Source: Pseudomonas flexibilis (lineage in GTDB: Bacteria > Pseudomonadota > Gammaproteobacteria > Pseudomonadales > Pseudomonadaceae). From it: 64,000 bases of DNA. The position numbers were made by a program, and so were the translations under genes. Shown here in pieces: positions 1 to 8,738 of this stretch. The stretch's first letter is position 1. Each line of letters starts with the position of its first letter. The DNA is taken from contig NZ_JRUD01000027.1 of NCBI RefSeq assembly GCF_000802425.1, positions 54,268-118,267 of the forward strand, written 5' to 3'. Under the pieces are notes generated by a model. The model saw only the letters and a program-made list of their open reading frames with translations, had not been told where the DNA came from and did not search any database.

Positions 1-53
1 GCACCCTCGACGTGGCTGAAGCCCAGGCGCTGTGCGACGGCTTCAAGGGCTGA
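1..53 (+). CDS. hisA: HisA, C-terminal fragment (phosphoribosylformimino-AICAR ribotide isomerase)
   Basis: Only the last 16 codons are inside the window, reading [16 protein letters not shown] and a TGA at 51-53. The frame begins at base 3, with one partial codon before it. The assignment rests on position: hisA lies directly upstream of hisF in pseudomonads, and this short tail resembles the end of Pseudomonas HisA as I remember it. HisA isomerises ProFAR to PRFAR, the substrate of the HisF/HisH synthase. No motif is visible in so short a piece, so the call is contextual. Confidence 0.7.
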   Translation, partial: TLDVAEAQALCDGFKG

Positions 54-60
54 TGTGAGC

Positions 61-140
61 CGTAGGGTGGACAACGCTTTGCTTGTCCACCGCATACCTG
101 GTGACCCGGTGGACAACGCTGCGCGGTTGTCCACCCTACG
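61..140. repeat. Palindromic repeat between hisA and hisF (TAGGGTGG family)
   Basis: The 15-base arms at 61-75 (CGTAGGGTGGACAAC) and 126-140 are exact reverse complements. Inside, GGTGGACAACGCT recurs as a direct copy near 109-121, and 84-91 carries a further inverted TGTCCACC. The element therefore looks like two head-to-head copies of a smaller palindromic unit. It fills the hisA-hisF gap and ends 13 bases before the hisF start. A related single unit lies at 30074-30107 beside cca. It could act as an mRNA-stabilising or attenuating hairpin, or be a REP/MITE-type repeat. No coding function is seen. Confidence 0.8.
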
Positions 141-153
141 AGAGATATCTGTT

Positions 154-924
154 ATGGCCCTCGCCAAACGCATCATCCCTTGCCTCGACGTGGACAACGG
201 CCGCGTGGTGAAGGGCGTCAAGTTCGAGAACATCCGCGACGCCGGCGATCCGGTGGAGATCGCTCGCCGCTACAACGAGCAGGGCGCCGACGAGATCACC
301 TTCCTGGACATCACCGCCAGCGTCGACAACCGCGCCACCACGCTGCACACCGTCGAGCGCATGGCCAGCCAGGTGTTCATCCCGCTGACCGTGGGCGGTG
401 GCGTGCGCACCGTGCAGGACATCCGCAACCTGCTCAACGCCGGCGCCGACAAGGTGTCGATCAACACCGCCGCGGTGTTCAACCCGGAGTTCGTCGGCGA
501 GGCCGCCCAGCGCTTCGGCTCGCAATGCATCGTGGTGGCCATCGACGCCAAGAAGGTTTCCGCGCCGGGCGAAACGCCGCGCTGGGAAATCTTCACCCAC
601 GGCGGACGCAAGCCCACCGGCCTGGATGCCGTGCTGTGGGCGAAGAAGATGGAAGACCTGGGCGCCGGCGAGATCCTGCTGACCAGCATGGACCAGGACG
701 GCATGAAGAGCGGCTTCGACCTGGGCGTGACCCGCGCGATCAGCGAGGCGGTGGGCATTCCGGTGATCGCCTCCGGTGGCGTCGGCAACCTGCAGCACCT
801 GGCCGATGGCATTCTTGAAGGCAAGGCCGACGCGGTGCTGGCGGCGAGTATCTTCCACTTCGGCGAGTACACCGTGCCGGAAGCCAAGGCCTATATGGCC
901 GCACGTGGCATCGTGGTGCGCTGA
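154..924 (+). CDS. hisF: HisF, imidazole glycerol phosphate synthase cyclase subunit
   Basis: A 256-residue TIM-barrel protein beginning [16 protein letters not shown]. HisF uses ammonia channelled from HisH to convert PRFAR into imidazole glycerol phosphate and AICAR, the fifth step of cytoplasmic histidine synthesis. The two catalytic aspartates are placed as expected, in CLDVDNG near residue 11 and VVAIDAKK near residue 130. The phosphate-binding signatures TVGGGVR and ASGGVGN are also present. An upstream in-frame GTG would run through the palindromic repeat, so the ATG at 154 is preferred; it gives the normal family length. It follows hisA and is probably co-transcribed with it across the intervening hairpin. 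Confidence 0.97.
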   Translation: MALAKRIIPCLDVDNGRVVKGVKFENIRDAGDPVEIARRYNEQGADEITFLDITASVDNRATTLHTVERMASQVFIPLTVGGGVRTVQDIRNLLNAGADKVSINTAAVFNPEFVGEAAQRFGSQCIVVAIDAKKVSAPGETPRWEIFTHGGRKPTGLDAVLWAKKMEDLGAGEILLTSMDQDGMKSGFDLGVTRAISEAVGIPVIASGGVGNLQHLADGILEGKADAVLAASIFHFGEYTVPEAKAYMAARGIVVR

Positions 925-944
925 GAGCAGAGGGTTCTGGCTGC

Positions 945-1018
945 CTGTAGGAGGGGCTTCAGCCGCGACCCGCGCGCCGGCCCGGGCATCGCGTCGCGCC
1001 TAAAGCCCCTCCTGCAAG
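945..1018. repeat. REP-like palindromic element downstream of hisF
   Basis: Imperfect inverted arms at 945-970 and 993-1018 share the core GGAGGGGCTT, closely resembling the GTAGGAGSGGCTTCAGCCGCGA repeats scattered through Pseudomonas genomes. It lies in the convergent hisF/deacetylase gap. Just beyond it, at 1039-1053, is a 15-base string (GCCGGCCGGCGAGGC) that recurs at 8659-8673 beside another REP-like unit. Confidence 0.75.
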
Positions 1019-1067
1019 ATCCCGCCCATACTGTGATGCCGGCCGGCGAGGCTTCGGGTGTGCACAC

Positions 1068-1829
1068 CTATCGATACACGCCCTTCGCGCCATGCGCCGG
1101 CATGGCCTGGTTGCCGCGCAGGGCAATCATCGGCGGCACGTCGATCCAGTCGATGCCCTGGGCGGCCAGTTTGGGCAGCTCGCGTTCCAGCACCGCCAGG
1201 GTGCTGGCGTGCGGGTGGCCGATCATGACCACGGAGCCCTCGCGGCGGGCGATGTCGAGGCCGCGCTGGAAGGCGGCGGCGACTGCTTCCGGGCGGCTGT
1301 CGTGATCCAGAAACAGATCGCGGGACAGACTGGCCAGCGCAATGCGCTGGGCGTTGGCTGCTGCCACGGTCTTCGGCGTGGTACGGCTGTCAACGAAGAA
1401 CAGGTGGCGGCGCTGCAGTTCCGGCATGAGCACCTGCATGGCGGCGTCATCGGCCGTCATGCGGCTGCCCATGTGGTTGTTCAGCCCGCTGGCATGCGGC
1501 ACTTCGCGCAGTGCCGCCTCCAGGCGCTCCAGCCAGACGAAGGGCGGTTGGTTGGGCAGCCACGCGAAGGCGCCGTCGGCGGGGGCCATGGGCATGTGCA
1601 GCATCACCGTGCGCCCGGCGCGGTGGGCATCGCGCGCCAGGCTGGTCGCGTGCGGCGCGTCCGGCAGTATGGCCAGGGCGACCGGGCCGGGCAGGGCCAG
1701 CACGCGCCGGTCGCGCTCCGGGTCATGGCCCAGGTCATCGATGATCAGGCTCAGGCGCACCGGCTGTGCTGCCTGGGTAACGGCCGCGAACAGCAGGCCG
1801 AGCGCGACACACAACGCGCGCCAAGGCAT
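1068..1829 (-). CDS. Divergent polysaccharide deacetylase family protein (YibQ/DUF610), exported
   Basis: A 253-residue protein with an N-terminal signal peptide (MPWRALCVALGLLFAA, then AVTQAAQ) followed by a NodB-like deacetylase fold. Visible signatures are LIIDDLGHD near residue 30, LNNHMGSRMT near residue 120 and IGHPH near residue 215. These match the divergent deacetylase family. Its substrate is not established; a periplasmic role in cell-wall or polysaccharide processing is inferred. I chose the ATG at 1829 because GAGG sits about 6-9 bases upstream. An in-frame ATG at 1841 and a farther one are possible. It lies just downstream of ctpA on the same strand, as in P. aeruginosa, and is probably co-transcribed with it. 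Confidence 0.85.
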   Translation of the reverse strand: MPWRALCVALGLLFAAVTQAAQPVRLSLIIDDLGHDPERDRRVLALPGPVALAILPDAPHATSLARDAHRAGRTVMLHMPMAPADGAFAWLPNQPPFVWLERLEAALREVPHASGLNNHMGSRMTADDAAMQVLMPELQRRHLFFVDSRTTPKTVAAANAQRIALASLSRDLFLDHDSRPEAVAAAFQRGLDIARREGSVVMIGHPHASTLAVLERELPKLAAQGIDWIDVPPMIALRGNQAMPAHGAKGVYR

Positions 1830-1896
1830 AGGAAACCTCATTCGTGACGGAATTGCCTCTGTATCGGCCGCCACGGCCGCCGCAACAGGCCGCCCA

Positions 1897-3216
1897 TCAC
1901 TGACCGCGGGTGATATTCAGCCCCTTGAGCAGATTCAGCGCCTGACCCAGCTGGTAATCCTCATCCTGCGGGCGTGGTGTGCGGACGGCCTTGCCGTTGC
2001 TGGGACGGTCTGCGCCGCCATTGCCGTTGCCCAGGTGACCGGCCAGATCGGCTTCCTTCACGCCGGCCATTTCGTCCTCGCGGGTCAGGCGCGCACGCTG
2101 TACCTCGATGTCGGGCACGATGCCCTGGGCCTGGATTGAGCGTCCGTTGGGGGTGTAGTACAGCGCGGTGGTGAGCTTCAGGGCGCGGTCGTTGTTGAGC
2201 GGCAGAACGGTCTGCACCGAGCCCTTGCCGAAGCTGTCGGTGCCCATCACCACGGCGCGGCGGCTGTCCTGCAGGGCGCCGGCGACGATCTCGGCGGCCG
2301 AGGCGCTGCCACCGTTGATCAGCACCACCAGCGGCACGCCCTGGCTGGCATCGGCCGGGTCGGCCGAGAAGCGCAGCTCGGAGTTGGCGATGCGACCCTG
2401 GGTGTAGACAATCAGCCCTTTCGTCATGAAATGGTCGGCGACTTCCACCGCCGCCTGCAGCACGCCGCCGGGGTTGTTGCGCAGGTCCATCACCAGGCCT
2501 TTCAGGGGCGCCTTGTTGTCCTTGCGCAGGCTGGCCAGGGCCTTGCCGACTTCCGCGCCGGTGTTGACCTGGAACTGGGTGATGCGCAGGTAGCCGTAAC
2601 CGTCCTCGAGCATCTCGGTGCGCACGCTCTGCACCTTGATGACCGCGCGGGTCAGCGTCACGTCGAACGGCTGGCCGCCTTCGCGCACGATGGTCAGCTC
2701 CACCTTGCTGCCGGGCTTGCCACGCATCATGTCCACGGCTTCCTGCATGCTCATGCCCTTGGTCGGCTGGCCATCGATGCGCACGATCAGGTCGCCCGCC
2801 TCGATGCCGGCGCGCGACGCGGGAGTGTCGTCGATGGGCGAGACGACGCGGATGAAGCCGTCCTCCATGCCCACTTCGATGCCCAGTCCGCCGAATTCGC
2901 CGCTGGTGCTTTCCTGCAATTCCTGGAAGGCCTGCGGGTCCAGATAGGCGGAGTGCGGGTCCAGGTTGCTGAGCATGCCGCGGATGGCGTTTTCCAGCAG
3001 GGTCTTGTCGTCCACCGGCTCGACGTAGGCGCTCTTGATGCGGTCGAGGACCTCGGCGAAGGTGCGCAAGTCGTCCAGCGGCAACTGCGCGCGGGCGGCC
3101 GTGCTGGTGGACGGATCGGTGGGTGCGCTGCTCTGCGCGTAGGCTCCCCCTGCTGCCAGCGCCAGGCACAGGGCCAGGCTCTGTGTAGTAGTGCGGAAAA
3201 TGGGGCGCTGCTGCAT
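1897..3216 (-). CDS. ctpA: CtpA, carboxyl-terminal processing protease (peptidase S41)
   Basis: A 439-residue periplasmic serine protease. Residues 1-29 form a signal peptide ending AYAQ. A PDZ domain spans about 95-180 (GGLGIEVGMEDGFIRVV onward), followed by the S41 catalytic domain. The nucleophile is the serine of GGSASAAE, about residue 304, and the general base is the lysine of DSFGKGSVQT, about residue 331. In P. aeruginosa CtpA works with the lipoprotein LbcA to degrade peptidoglycan hydrolases including MepM; a mepM homologue lies at 60.8-62.2 kb here. The ATG at 3216 has GGAG upstream and gives the usual length. A longer in-frame start exists but would precede the signal peptide with unrelated sequence. 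Upstream on the same strand is the EnvC-like gene. Confidence 0.95.
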   Translation of the reverse strand: MQQRPIFRTTTQSLALCLALAAGGAYAQSSAPTDPSTSTAARAQLPLDDLRTFAEVLDRIKSAYVEPVDDKTLLENAIRGMLSNLDPHSAYLDPQAFQELQESTSGEFGGLGIEVGMEDGFIRVVSPIDDTPASRAGIEAGDLIVRIDGQPTKGMSMQEAVDMMRGKPGSKVELTIVREGGQPFDVTLTRAVIKVQSVRTEMLEDGYGYLRITQFQVNTGAEVGKALASLRKDNKAPLKGLVMDLRNNPGGVLQAAVEVADHFMTKGLIVYTQGRIANSELRFSADPADASQGVPLVVLINGGSASAAEIVAGALQDSRRAVVMGTDSFGKGSVQTVLPLNNDRALKLTTALYYTPNGRSIQAQGIVPDIEVQRARLTREDEMAGVKEADLAGHLGNGNGGADRPSNGKAVRTPRPQDEDYQLGQALNLLKGLNITRGQ

Positions 3217-3247
3217 GGGGAAACTCCAGGTTTGCGGGATGGCGCGC

Positions 3248-4486
3248 TCAGCCTTGCGCGCGGCACCACTGGGCCGGGTCGCTCGGGCGACCTTGCTGGC
3301 GAATGGCGAAGTACAGCGCGGGAACGCTCTGCCCGCCACTGCTGCCGACGGTGGCGATGGTATCACCGGCGGCAACGATGTCGCCGGCCTCCTTGAGCAG
3401 CGCCTGGTTGTGGCCGTAGAGGCTCAGGTAGCCGCCGCCGTGGTCGAGGATCAGCAGCAGGCCGGCGCCGCGCAGCCATTCGGCGAATACCACCTTGCCG
3501 CCGTGCACGGCGCGCACCGGCTGGCCGGCCGATGCGCCGATCAGCACGCCGTCCCAGGTGGTGCGCGAGTCCTCACCGCGTGGCGCGCCGAAACGGGCGA
3601 TCAGCCTTCCTTCCACCGGCCAGGGCAACTTGCCCTGGGCCTGTCCGAAGGGGCCGCCGTAATAGCGCACCGCGGTATTGCTCAGCCAGGGCGCCTCGTC
3701 GGCGGGTGCCTGGCGGCGCTGCTCGGCAAGCTGCCGCTGACGCGCGGCTTCCGCCTCGCGTTCACGGGCCTGGCGGGCCAGGGTTTCCTCGATGGTTTTG
3801 AGCACCTGCTGCAGCTCGGCCTGTTCACGCTGGCGTTCCTGCAGACGGTCGGCGCGGTTGGCGCTGTCGCGGTTCAGGCGCGCCAGCACCTGCTGGCGTT
3901 CCTTGCGCACCTCGGCCAGGCGCGCCTGGCGCTCGCCCAGCGCCTGCTGCTGGCGGGCCAGGGCCTCGCTGTGGACAGTGCGCTGGCGCTCCAGCTCGCC
4001 CAGCTGTTCGCGGGTGCGGGCGTAGTCGGCCAGCTGCTCCAGGCGTGCCCGGTTCAGGTACTCGTAATAGGTCAGGGTGCGGGAGAAGGTGGCGGGATCC
4101 TGCTGGTTGAGCAGCAGCTTGAGGGGTTCGGCGCCACCGCTCTGGTACAGCGAGCGGGCCTGCTGGCCGATCAGTCGTTGCTGTTCGCGGCGCGATTCAT
4201 CGATTTTTTTTTTCTGCCGCTCGAGGTCATCAAGCTGCTTCTGGTTGTCGCCGGCTTCGCGGCGCAGGTCGCGGATCTGCTTCTCCAGCGCGCCCGCCTC
4301 GGTTTCCGTCTGGCGCAGTTGTTGCTGCACCTGGGATTTTTCCCGCTGCAACTGCTCGAGCATTTTCTTCAGCTCCAGCACTTCCTTACGGGCGGCTTCC
4401 AGCTGCTGCTCGGTCTGCACCTTGGAATCGGCGCCAGCGGGCAGCGCGAGGCAGGTCAGAAGGGCAAGGAAAAGGGCTCGGAACAT
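3248..4486 (-). CDS. EnvC-like murein hydrolase activator (degenerate LytM/M23 domain)
   Basis: A 412-residue periplasmic protein: signal peptide 1-20 (ending LPAGA), a long glutamine/glutamate/arginine-rich coiled coil from about 22 to 260, and a C-terminal LytM domain from about 300. Active M23 enzymes carry HxxxD and HxH zinc ligands. Here the corresponding segments read TTWDGVLIGAS and ALYFAIR, so both ligand sets are lost. This matches EnvC, which activates AmiA/AmiB amidases rather than cutting murein itself. The start at 4486 begins MFRALFLALLTCL; its Shine-Dalgarno is weak. It lies between gpmI and ctpA on one strand. Function is inferred from architecture and from the equivalent gene order in P. 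aeruginosa. Confidence 0.9.
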   Translation of the reverse strand: MFRALFLALLTCLALPAGADSKVQTEQQLEAARKEVLELKKMLEQLQREKSQVQQQLRQTETEAGALEKQIRDLRREAGDNQKQLDDLERQKKKIDESRREQQRLIGQQARSLYQSGGAEPLKLLLNQQDPATFSRTLTYYEYLNRARLEQLADYARTREQLGELERQRTVHSEALARQQQALGERQARLAEVRKERQQVLARLNRDSANRADRLQERQREQAELQQVLKTIEETLARQAREREAEAARQRQLAEQRRQAPADEAPWLSNTAVRYYGGPFGQAQGKLPWPVEGRLIARFGAPRGEDSRTTWDGVLIGASAGQPVRAVHGGKVVFAEWLRGAGLLLILDHGGGYLSLYGHNQALLKEAGDIVAAGDTIATVGSSGGQSVPALYFAIRQQGRPSDPAQWCRAQG

Positions 4487-4563
4487 GGAGGACACGGCAC
4501 CTGGATCTGGGGCGTCAAGTATGCCTGCAAACGCAGCCTGAGCGGCAAGCCGGCGACGTAGCG

Positions 4564-4589
4564 GGCCGAGGGGGCAATCCCCCTCGGCC
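4564..4589. terminator. Strong hairpin downstream of gpmI, without a U tract
   Basis: Exact 11-base arms (GGCCGAGGGGG at 4564-4574, its complement at 4579-4589) enclose a CAAT loop, 7 bases beyond the gpmI stop. No run of T follows on the minus strand, so it may be a partial terminator, a 3' end stabiliser or a processing site between gpmI and the EnvC-like gene. Confidence 0.6.
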
Positions 4590-4596
4590 TTCCAGC

Positions 4597-6129
4597 TTAG
4601 TGCAGTTCGATGATGCTGGTGCCGGTCATTTCCTTGGGCTGCGGCAGGCCCAGCAGTTTCAGCATGGTCGGCGCCACGTCGGCCAATACGCCGCCTGCGC
4701 GGATGCTGACGTTGCGCTTGCCGACATAAATGAAGGGCACCGGCTCGCAGGTGTGGGCGGTGTGCGCCTGGCCGGTGACTTCGTCTTCCATCTGCTCGAC
4801 GTTGCCGTGGTCGGCGGTGATCAGCGCTTCGCCGCCGACCTTGTCCAGTGCGGCGACGATGCGGCCCATGCATTCATCCAGGCATTCCACCGCCTTGACC
4901 GCCGCCTCGAACACGCCGGTGTGACCGACCATGTCGCCGTTGGCGTAGTTGACGATGATCACGTCGTAGCGCTGGTGCTCGATGGCGTCGACGATCCGGT
5001 CGGTGACTTCCGGCGCGCTCATCTGCGGCTGCAGGTCGTAGGTGGCGACGTTCGGTGAGGGGATCAGGATGCGCTCTTCGCCGGGGAAGGGTTCCTCGCG
5101 GCCGCCGGAGAAGAAGAAGGTCACATGGGCGTACTTCTCGGTCTCGGCGATGCGCAGCTGGGTCTTGCCCTGGTTGGCCAGGTACTCGCCCAGCACGTTG
5201 GTCAGCGGCTCCGGCGCGAAGGCACTCGGCGCGTCGATGCTGGCGGCGTACTGGGTGAGCATCACGTAGCCCGCCAGTTGCGGCACGCGGGCGCGGGCGA
5301 AGCCGGCAAAGTCCTTCTCGACGAAGGCGCGGGTCAGCTCGCGGGCGCGGTCGGCGCGGAAGTTCATGAACACCACGGCATCGCCATCTTCCACGCGCAC
5401 CGGTGCGCCAATCACGGTGGCCTTGACGAACTCGTCGCTCTCCTCGCGGGCGTAGGCGGCTTCCAGACCGGCCACGGCGCTGGCGGCCTGGAACTGGCCC
5501 TGGCCGTCGACGATGAGGTTGTAGGCTTGCTCCACGCGGTCCCAGCGATTATCGCGGTCCATGGCGTAGTAGCGGCCGATCAGGCTGGCGATGCGGCCTT
5601 TGCCCAGGCGCGCAAAGGTGGCGTCGAGCAGCTCGATGGACGGCTGCGCGCTGCGCGGCGGAGTGTCACGACCGTCGAGGAAGGCGTGCAGATAGATGTG
5701 CTGGGCGCCGCGGCGGGCGGCCAGCTCGACCATGGCGACCAGATGGTCCTGGTGGCTGTGCACGCCGCCATCGGAGAGCAGGCCCATGATGTGCACTGCC
5801 TTGCCGGCGGTCACCGCCTTGTCCACGGCGGTGCAGATGGCTGGGTTCTCGAAAAACTCGCCGTCGCGGATCGCCTTGGTGACGCGGGTGAAGTCCTGAT
5901 AGACGACCCGGCCGGCGCCCAGGTTCATGTGGCCGACCTCGGAGTTGCCCATCTGCCCGTCCGGCAGGCCCACGTCCATGCCCGAGCCGGAAATCAGCCC
6001 ATGCGGCTGGGTGGCACGCAGACGGTCGTAGACCGGCGTGCTGGCCGCGTGGATGGCGTTGTACTCGGGGCGATCGCTGTGGCCGAAGCCATCCAGAATC
6101 ATCAGAACCAGGGGTTTGGGCGTAGGCAT
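4597..6129 (-). CDS. gpmI: 2,3-bisphosphoglycerate-independent phosphoglycerate mutase
   Basis: A 510-residue cytoplasmic glycolytic/gluconeogenic enzyme interconverting 3- and 2-phosphoglycerate. The alkaline-phosphatase-fold metal site is visible: LMILDGFG near residue 10, the phosphoserine in GNSEVGHMN near residue 62, and [11 protein letters not shown] near residue 445. The length matches the family (about 510). The start begins [16 protein letters not shown] at 6129. It is divergent from the rhodanese gene. The EnvC-like gene follows on the same strand after a strong hairpin. Confidence 0.97.
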   Translation of the reverse strand: MPTPKPLVLMILDGFGHSDRPEYNAIHAASTPVYDRLRATQPHGLISGSGMDVGLPDGQMGNSEVGHMNLGAGRVVYQDFTRVTKAIRDGEFFENPAICTAVDKAVTAGKAVHIMGLLSDGGVHSHQDHLVAMVELAARRGAQHIYLHAFLDGRDTPPRSAQPSIELLDATFARLGKGRIASLIGRYYAMDRDNRWDRVEQAYNLIVDGQGQFQAASAVAGLEAAYAREESDEFVKATVIGAPVRVEDGDAVVFMNFRADRARELTRAFVEKDFAGFARARVPQLAGYVMLTQYAASIDAPSAFAPEPLTNVLGEYLANQGKTQLRIAETEKYAHVTFFFSGGREEPFPGEERILIPSPNVATYDLQPQMSAPEVTDRIVDAIEHQRYDVIIVNYANGDMVGHTGVFEAAVKAVECLDECMGRIVAALDKVGGEALITADHGNVEQMEDEVTGQAHTAHTCEPVPFIYVGKRNVSIRAGGVLADVAPTMLKLLGLPQPKEMTGTSIIELH

Positions 6130-6274
6130 GGGTCGACTCGCTCGGCGGCTGCACGTGGATGCGAAGGGCGGGGATTCTAAGCGCTGTAGCGCGCTGCGTC
6201 ACGGCAGGGGCAGGGTGCCGCCCGCCAGGGGCCCTGTGTATACTGCCGGCATTTTACCGTCCGGGAACCTGTAG
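6130..6274. promoter_or_regulatory. Divergent promoter region of gpmI and the rhodanese gene
   Basis: For the plus strand, a TATACT -10-like hexamer lies at 6239-6244, with no convincing -35. For the minus strand, a TAGAAT -10-like hexamer (6174-6179) has a weak GTGACG at 18 bases. Both are inferred only from sequence similarity and from the need for a promoter between divergent genes. Confidence 0.4.
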
Positions 6275-6688
6275 ATGCTTGCGCAGCTGATTGAATTCGT
6301 CTCTAACCACTATGTACTGAGCACCCTGCTGGTCGTGCTGCTGATCCTGTTTGCCTTCAACGAGCTGAACAAGGGCGGCCGCAGCCTGAGCAACCGCGAG
6401 CTGACGTCGCTGGTCAACAGCGACCAGGGCCTGGTGCTGGATATCCGCGCCAAGAAGGACTTCGACGCCGGCCATATCGTCGGCGCCGTGCACATCCCCT
6501 ACGACAAGCTGGCCACCCGCATGGTCGAGCTGGAGAAGCACAAGGACAAGACCCTGATCGTCGTGTGCGCCATGGGCCAGACGGCCGGTCCGGCGTGCGC
6601 CCAGCTGAAAAAGGCCGGGTTCACCGTGGCCAAGCTGGCGGGCGGCATGGGCAGCTGGCGTGGCGATAACCTGCCCGTGGTGAAATGA
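6275..6688 (+). CDS. Membrane-anchored rhodanese-like sulfurtransferase
   Basis: A 137-residue protein. Residues 13-29 form a single transmembrane segment (VLSTLLVVLLILFAFN) and a rhodanese domain occupies about 38-137. The active-site loop reads VVCAMGQTAG, with the catalytic cysteine at about residue 98, so sulfur-transfer activity is plausible. The orthologue in P. aeruginosa lies in the same place beside grx and secB. Its sulfur acceptor is unknown. The stop is one base before the glutaredoxin start, indicating an operon rhodanese-grx-secB. Confidence 0.9.
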   Translation: MLAQLIEFVSNHYVLSTLLVVLLILFAFNELNKGGRSLSNRELTSLVNSDQGLVLDIRAKKDFDAGHIVGAVHIPYDKLATRMVELEKHKDKTLIVVCAMGQTAGPACAQLKKAGFTVAKLAGGMGSWRGDNLPVVK

Positions 6689-6689
6689 C

Positions 6690-6950
6690 ATGAACGACGT
6701 GGTGATCTATACCACCGCCTGGTGCCCCTACTGCATCCGCGCCAAGCAACTGCTGCAGCGCAAGGGCGTGGCCTTCAAGGAGATCGCCGTGGATGGCAAC
6801 CCGAGCCTGCGCGCGGAAATGGCCGCCCGGGCCGGCCGCACCTCGGTGCCGCAGATCTGGATCGGTGAGCAGCACGTGGGTGGTTGCGACGATCTTCATG
6901 CGCTGGAGCGCGCCGGCCGTCTGGACGCGCTGCTCGCTCAACCTCAATGA
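6690..6950 (+). CDS. grxC: Glutaredoxin 3 (GrxC type)
   Basis: An 86-residue dithiol glutaredoxin with the CPYC active site at residues 12-15, the cis-proline loop TSVPQIWI and the glutathione-binding GGCDD. It reduces protein disulfides and glutathione mixed disulfides in the cytoplasm with electrons from glutathione. Length and motifs match the family. It begins immediately after the rhodanese stop and is followed 16 bases later by secB. Confidence 0.95.
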   Translation: MNDVVIYTTAWCPYCIRAKQLLQRKGVAFKEIAVDGNPSLRAEMAARAGRTSVPQIWIGEQHVGGCDDLHALERAGRLDALLAQPQ

Positions 6951-6966
6951 CAACAAGGCTCAGCCA

Positions 6967-7425
6967 ATGACCGAACAAGCAACTCCGCAGTTCTCCCTGC
7001 AGCGCATCTACGTCAAGGACCTGTCCTTCGAAGCCCCGAAGAGCCCGGAGATCTTCCGCCAGGAATGGAACCCGAGCGTTCAGCTGGACCTCAACACCCG
7101 CACCAAGACCCTGGACAACGATTTCCACGAAGTGGTGCTAACCCTCTCCGTGACCGTGAAGACCGGCGAGGAAACGGCCTTCATCGCCGAAGTGCAGCAG
7201 GGCGGGATCTTCCTGATCAAGGGCCTGGACGCACCGTCCATGAGCCACACCCTCGGCGCCTTCTGCCCGAACATCCTGTTCCCCTATGCCCGCGAGGCGC
7301 TGGACAACCTGGTGACCCGTGGCTCCTTCCCGGCCCTGATGCTGGCGCCGGTGAACTTCGACGCCCTGTACGCGCAGGAAATGGCGCGGGTCAACGCCGA
7401 AGCCCAGGGTGCGACCCAGCAGTAA
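6967..7425 (+). CDS. secB: SecB, protein-export chaperone
   Basis: A 152-residue acidic protein, the normal SecB length, beginning [20 protein letters not shown]. The segment [10 protein letters not shown] and the conserved [20 protein letters not shown] near residue 100 are hallmark SecB sequences. SecB forms a tetramer that keeps preproteins unfolded and delivers them to SecA. The ATG at 6967 follows a short gap after grxC; a longer in-frame extension overlaps grxC and is rejected. A strong terminator follows at 7440. Confidence 0.98.
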   Translation: MTEQATPQFSLQRIYVKDLSFEAPKSPEIFRQEWNPSVQLDLNTRTKTLDNDFHEVVLTLSVTVKTGEETAFIAEVQQGGIFLIKGLDAPSMSHTLGAFCPNILFPYAREALDNLVTRGSFPALMLAPVNFDALYAQEMARVNAEAQGATQQ

Positions 7426-7439
7426 GGGTTTCGCTGAAG

Positions 7440-7465
7440 AAAAAAGCGCCTGCGGGCGCTTTTTT
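7440..7465. terminator. Bidirectional terminator between secB and trmL
   Basis: Arms with the core AAAAAAGCGCC and its complement around a short loop, with six A on the left and six T on the right. It can therefore end both secB (plus) and trmL (minus) transcripts. The stem is GC-rich and adjacent to the T run on each strand. Confidence 0.9.
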
Positions 7466-7504
7466 CGTTTATGCCCCGGCGGCAGTGGGCCGGGCACGGC
7501 ACCT

Positions 7505-7999
7505 TCATTCGCCGCCGGCAAAGCCCTGCTGGCGCCAGGCCTCATAGACCGTCACCGCCACGGTGTTGGACAGGTTGAGGCTTCGGCAGCCCGGGCGCAT
7601 GGGCAGGCGCACGCGCTGTTCGGGCGGCAGGGCTTCGCGGATCTCCGGGGGCAGCCCGCGACTTTCCGGTCCGAACAGAAAGGCATCACCGGGTCGGTAC
7701 TGTACCGCATGGAACGGCTGCGAGCCCTTGGTGGTGAAGGCGTAGAGGCGCGGCGCATCCGGCTGGGCAGGCGCGCCGAGCGTCAGCCCGAGGCTGTCGA
7801 GGCAGCGCTGCAGGTCGGGGTAACGCTTGAGCGTGGCGAACTCGTGGTAGTCGAGGCCGGCGCGCCGCAGGCGCTTGTCGTCGGTCTCGAAACCCAGGGG
7901 CTCGATGAGGTGCAGGTGGCTGCCGCTGTTGGCGCACAGCCTGATAATGTTGCCGGTGTTCGGTGGAATCTCCGGCTGGAACAGGATGACGTGGAACAT
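7505..7999 (-). CDS. trmL: TrmL, tRNA (cytidine(34)-2'-O)-methyltransferase
   Basis: A 164-residue SPOUT-fold methyltransferase beginning MFHVILFQPEIPPNTGN. It methylates the 2'-O of the wobble nucleotide of tRNA-Leu isoacceptors. The trefoil-knot motifs are visible: IPPNTGNIIRLC near residue 11, FLFGPESRGLP near residue 100 and SLNLSNTVAVTVYEA near the C-terminus. The length is typical for TrmL. Its start codon lies within CATG at 7997-8000, which also contains the plus-strand ATG of the neighbouring membrane protein gene. It converges on secB. Confidence 0.95.
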   Translation of the reverse strand: MFHVILFQPEIPPNTGNIIRLCANSGSHLHLIEPLGFETDDKRLRRAGLDYHEFATLKRYPDLQRCLDSLGLTLGAPAQPDAPRLYAFTTKGSQPFHAVQYRPGDAFLFGPESRGLPPEIREALPPEQRVRLPMRPGCRSLNLSNTVAVTVYEAWRQQGFAGGE

Positions 8000-8447
8000 G
8001 CAGGACTCGGGACGCGAGGAAGGTGCGCATTCTAGCGCCGAAGTGGATCCGCGGCGGCGCGTCTGGCCGCGCTTTCTGCTGGGGCTGGCAGCCACCGGGC
8101 TGCTGGTGGGCCTGATGCTCGGCAAATGGCTTAGCCCGGGACCGGCCTACCTGCTGGAGGTGCGCGAAGCGCCGAATGGGCTGGTGCTGTGGTTCGATCG
8201 CGAGCCGCTGGCGCCGCGTCTGCAAACGCTGGATGGTGCGTTGCTGGTGCAGCTGGACGACGCCCAGGGCGCTGCCCAGGCAGGACGCCTGGCGCTGGAC
8301 CAGGGCGAAGTGCGCTGGCGGTTGCGAATGGCGGATTCGGCGCTCCTGCTGTCGTTCGTCGCCACCCGGCCGCTGCGGGCCGAGTGGCGGGGCGAGGCGC
8401 GCGGCGGCCAGTGGCGCCTGGAGTTGCGCCTCGCTGGTGCGGAATAA
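7998..8447 (+). CDS. Hypothetical protein with one transmembrane segment
   Basis: A 149-residue protein with no family I recognise. Residues 1-22 are polar and charged; residues about 25-41 (FLLGLAATGLLVGLML) form a transmembrane helix; the remaining hundred residues are leucine-, arginine- and glutamine-rich and probably periplasmic. The start is uncertain: the ATG at 7998 lies back to back with the trmL start, and an ATG at 7986 would add four residues and overlap trmL. P. aeruginosa has an uncharacterised gene in this position, which supports it being real. No partner is evident. Confidence 0.7.
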   Translation: MQDSGREEGAHSSAEVDPRRRVWPRFLLGLAATGLLVGLMLGKWLSPGPAYLLEVREAPNGLVLWFDREPLAPRLQTLDGALLVQLDDAQGAAQAGRLALDQGEVRWRLRMADSALLLSFVATRPLRAEWRGEARGGQWRLELRLAGAE

Positions 8448-8639
8448 AAGGGGGAGTCCCGGCCTGCCTAGTACCGAGGTCCCCAGAAACTGACGCAGGA
8501 TATTAAGCAGAGAATGTGCCAGTTTCGTGACAGCTGGCATCGGCGCTGGATGCGCGAATGGCGCCGGGTTGTTGGTTCAGGCAGAAATGGCTTCGCACGC
8601 TTTGGATGCATGGCGCGGGGAATGGCGCCCTGCTGTGGA

Positions 8640-8721
8640 CCTGTGGGGCAGGCTTTACGCCGGCCGGCGAGGCCCGCATCTCGCACCTGGATGCCGTGCC
8701 TACGAGCGTCGGCCCCACAGG
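8640..8721. repeat. Palindromic repeat with CCTGTGGGGC arms
   Basis: Exact 10-base arms CCTGTGGGGC (8640-8649) and its complement (8712-8721) enclose a GC-rich interior. That interior includes the 15-base string GCCGGCCGGCGAGGC (8659-8673), also found at 1039-1053. Probably a member of a dispersed repeat family. Confidence 0.65.
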
Positions 8722-8738
8722 GGATACGGCGGGGCATC

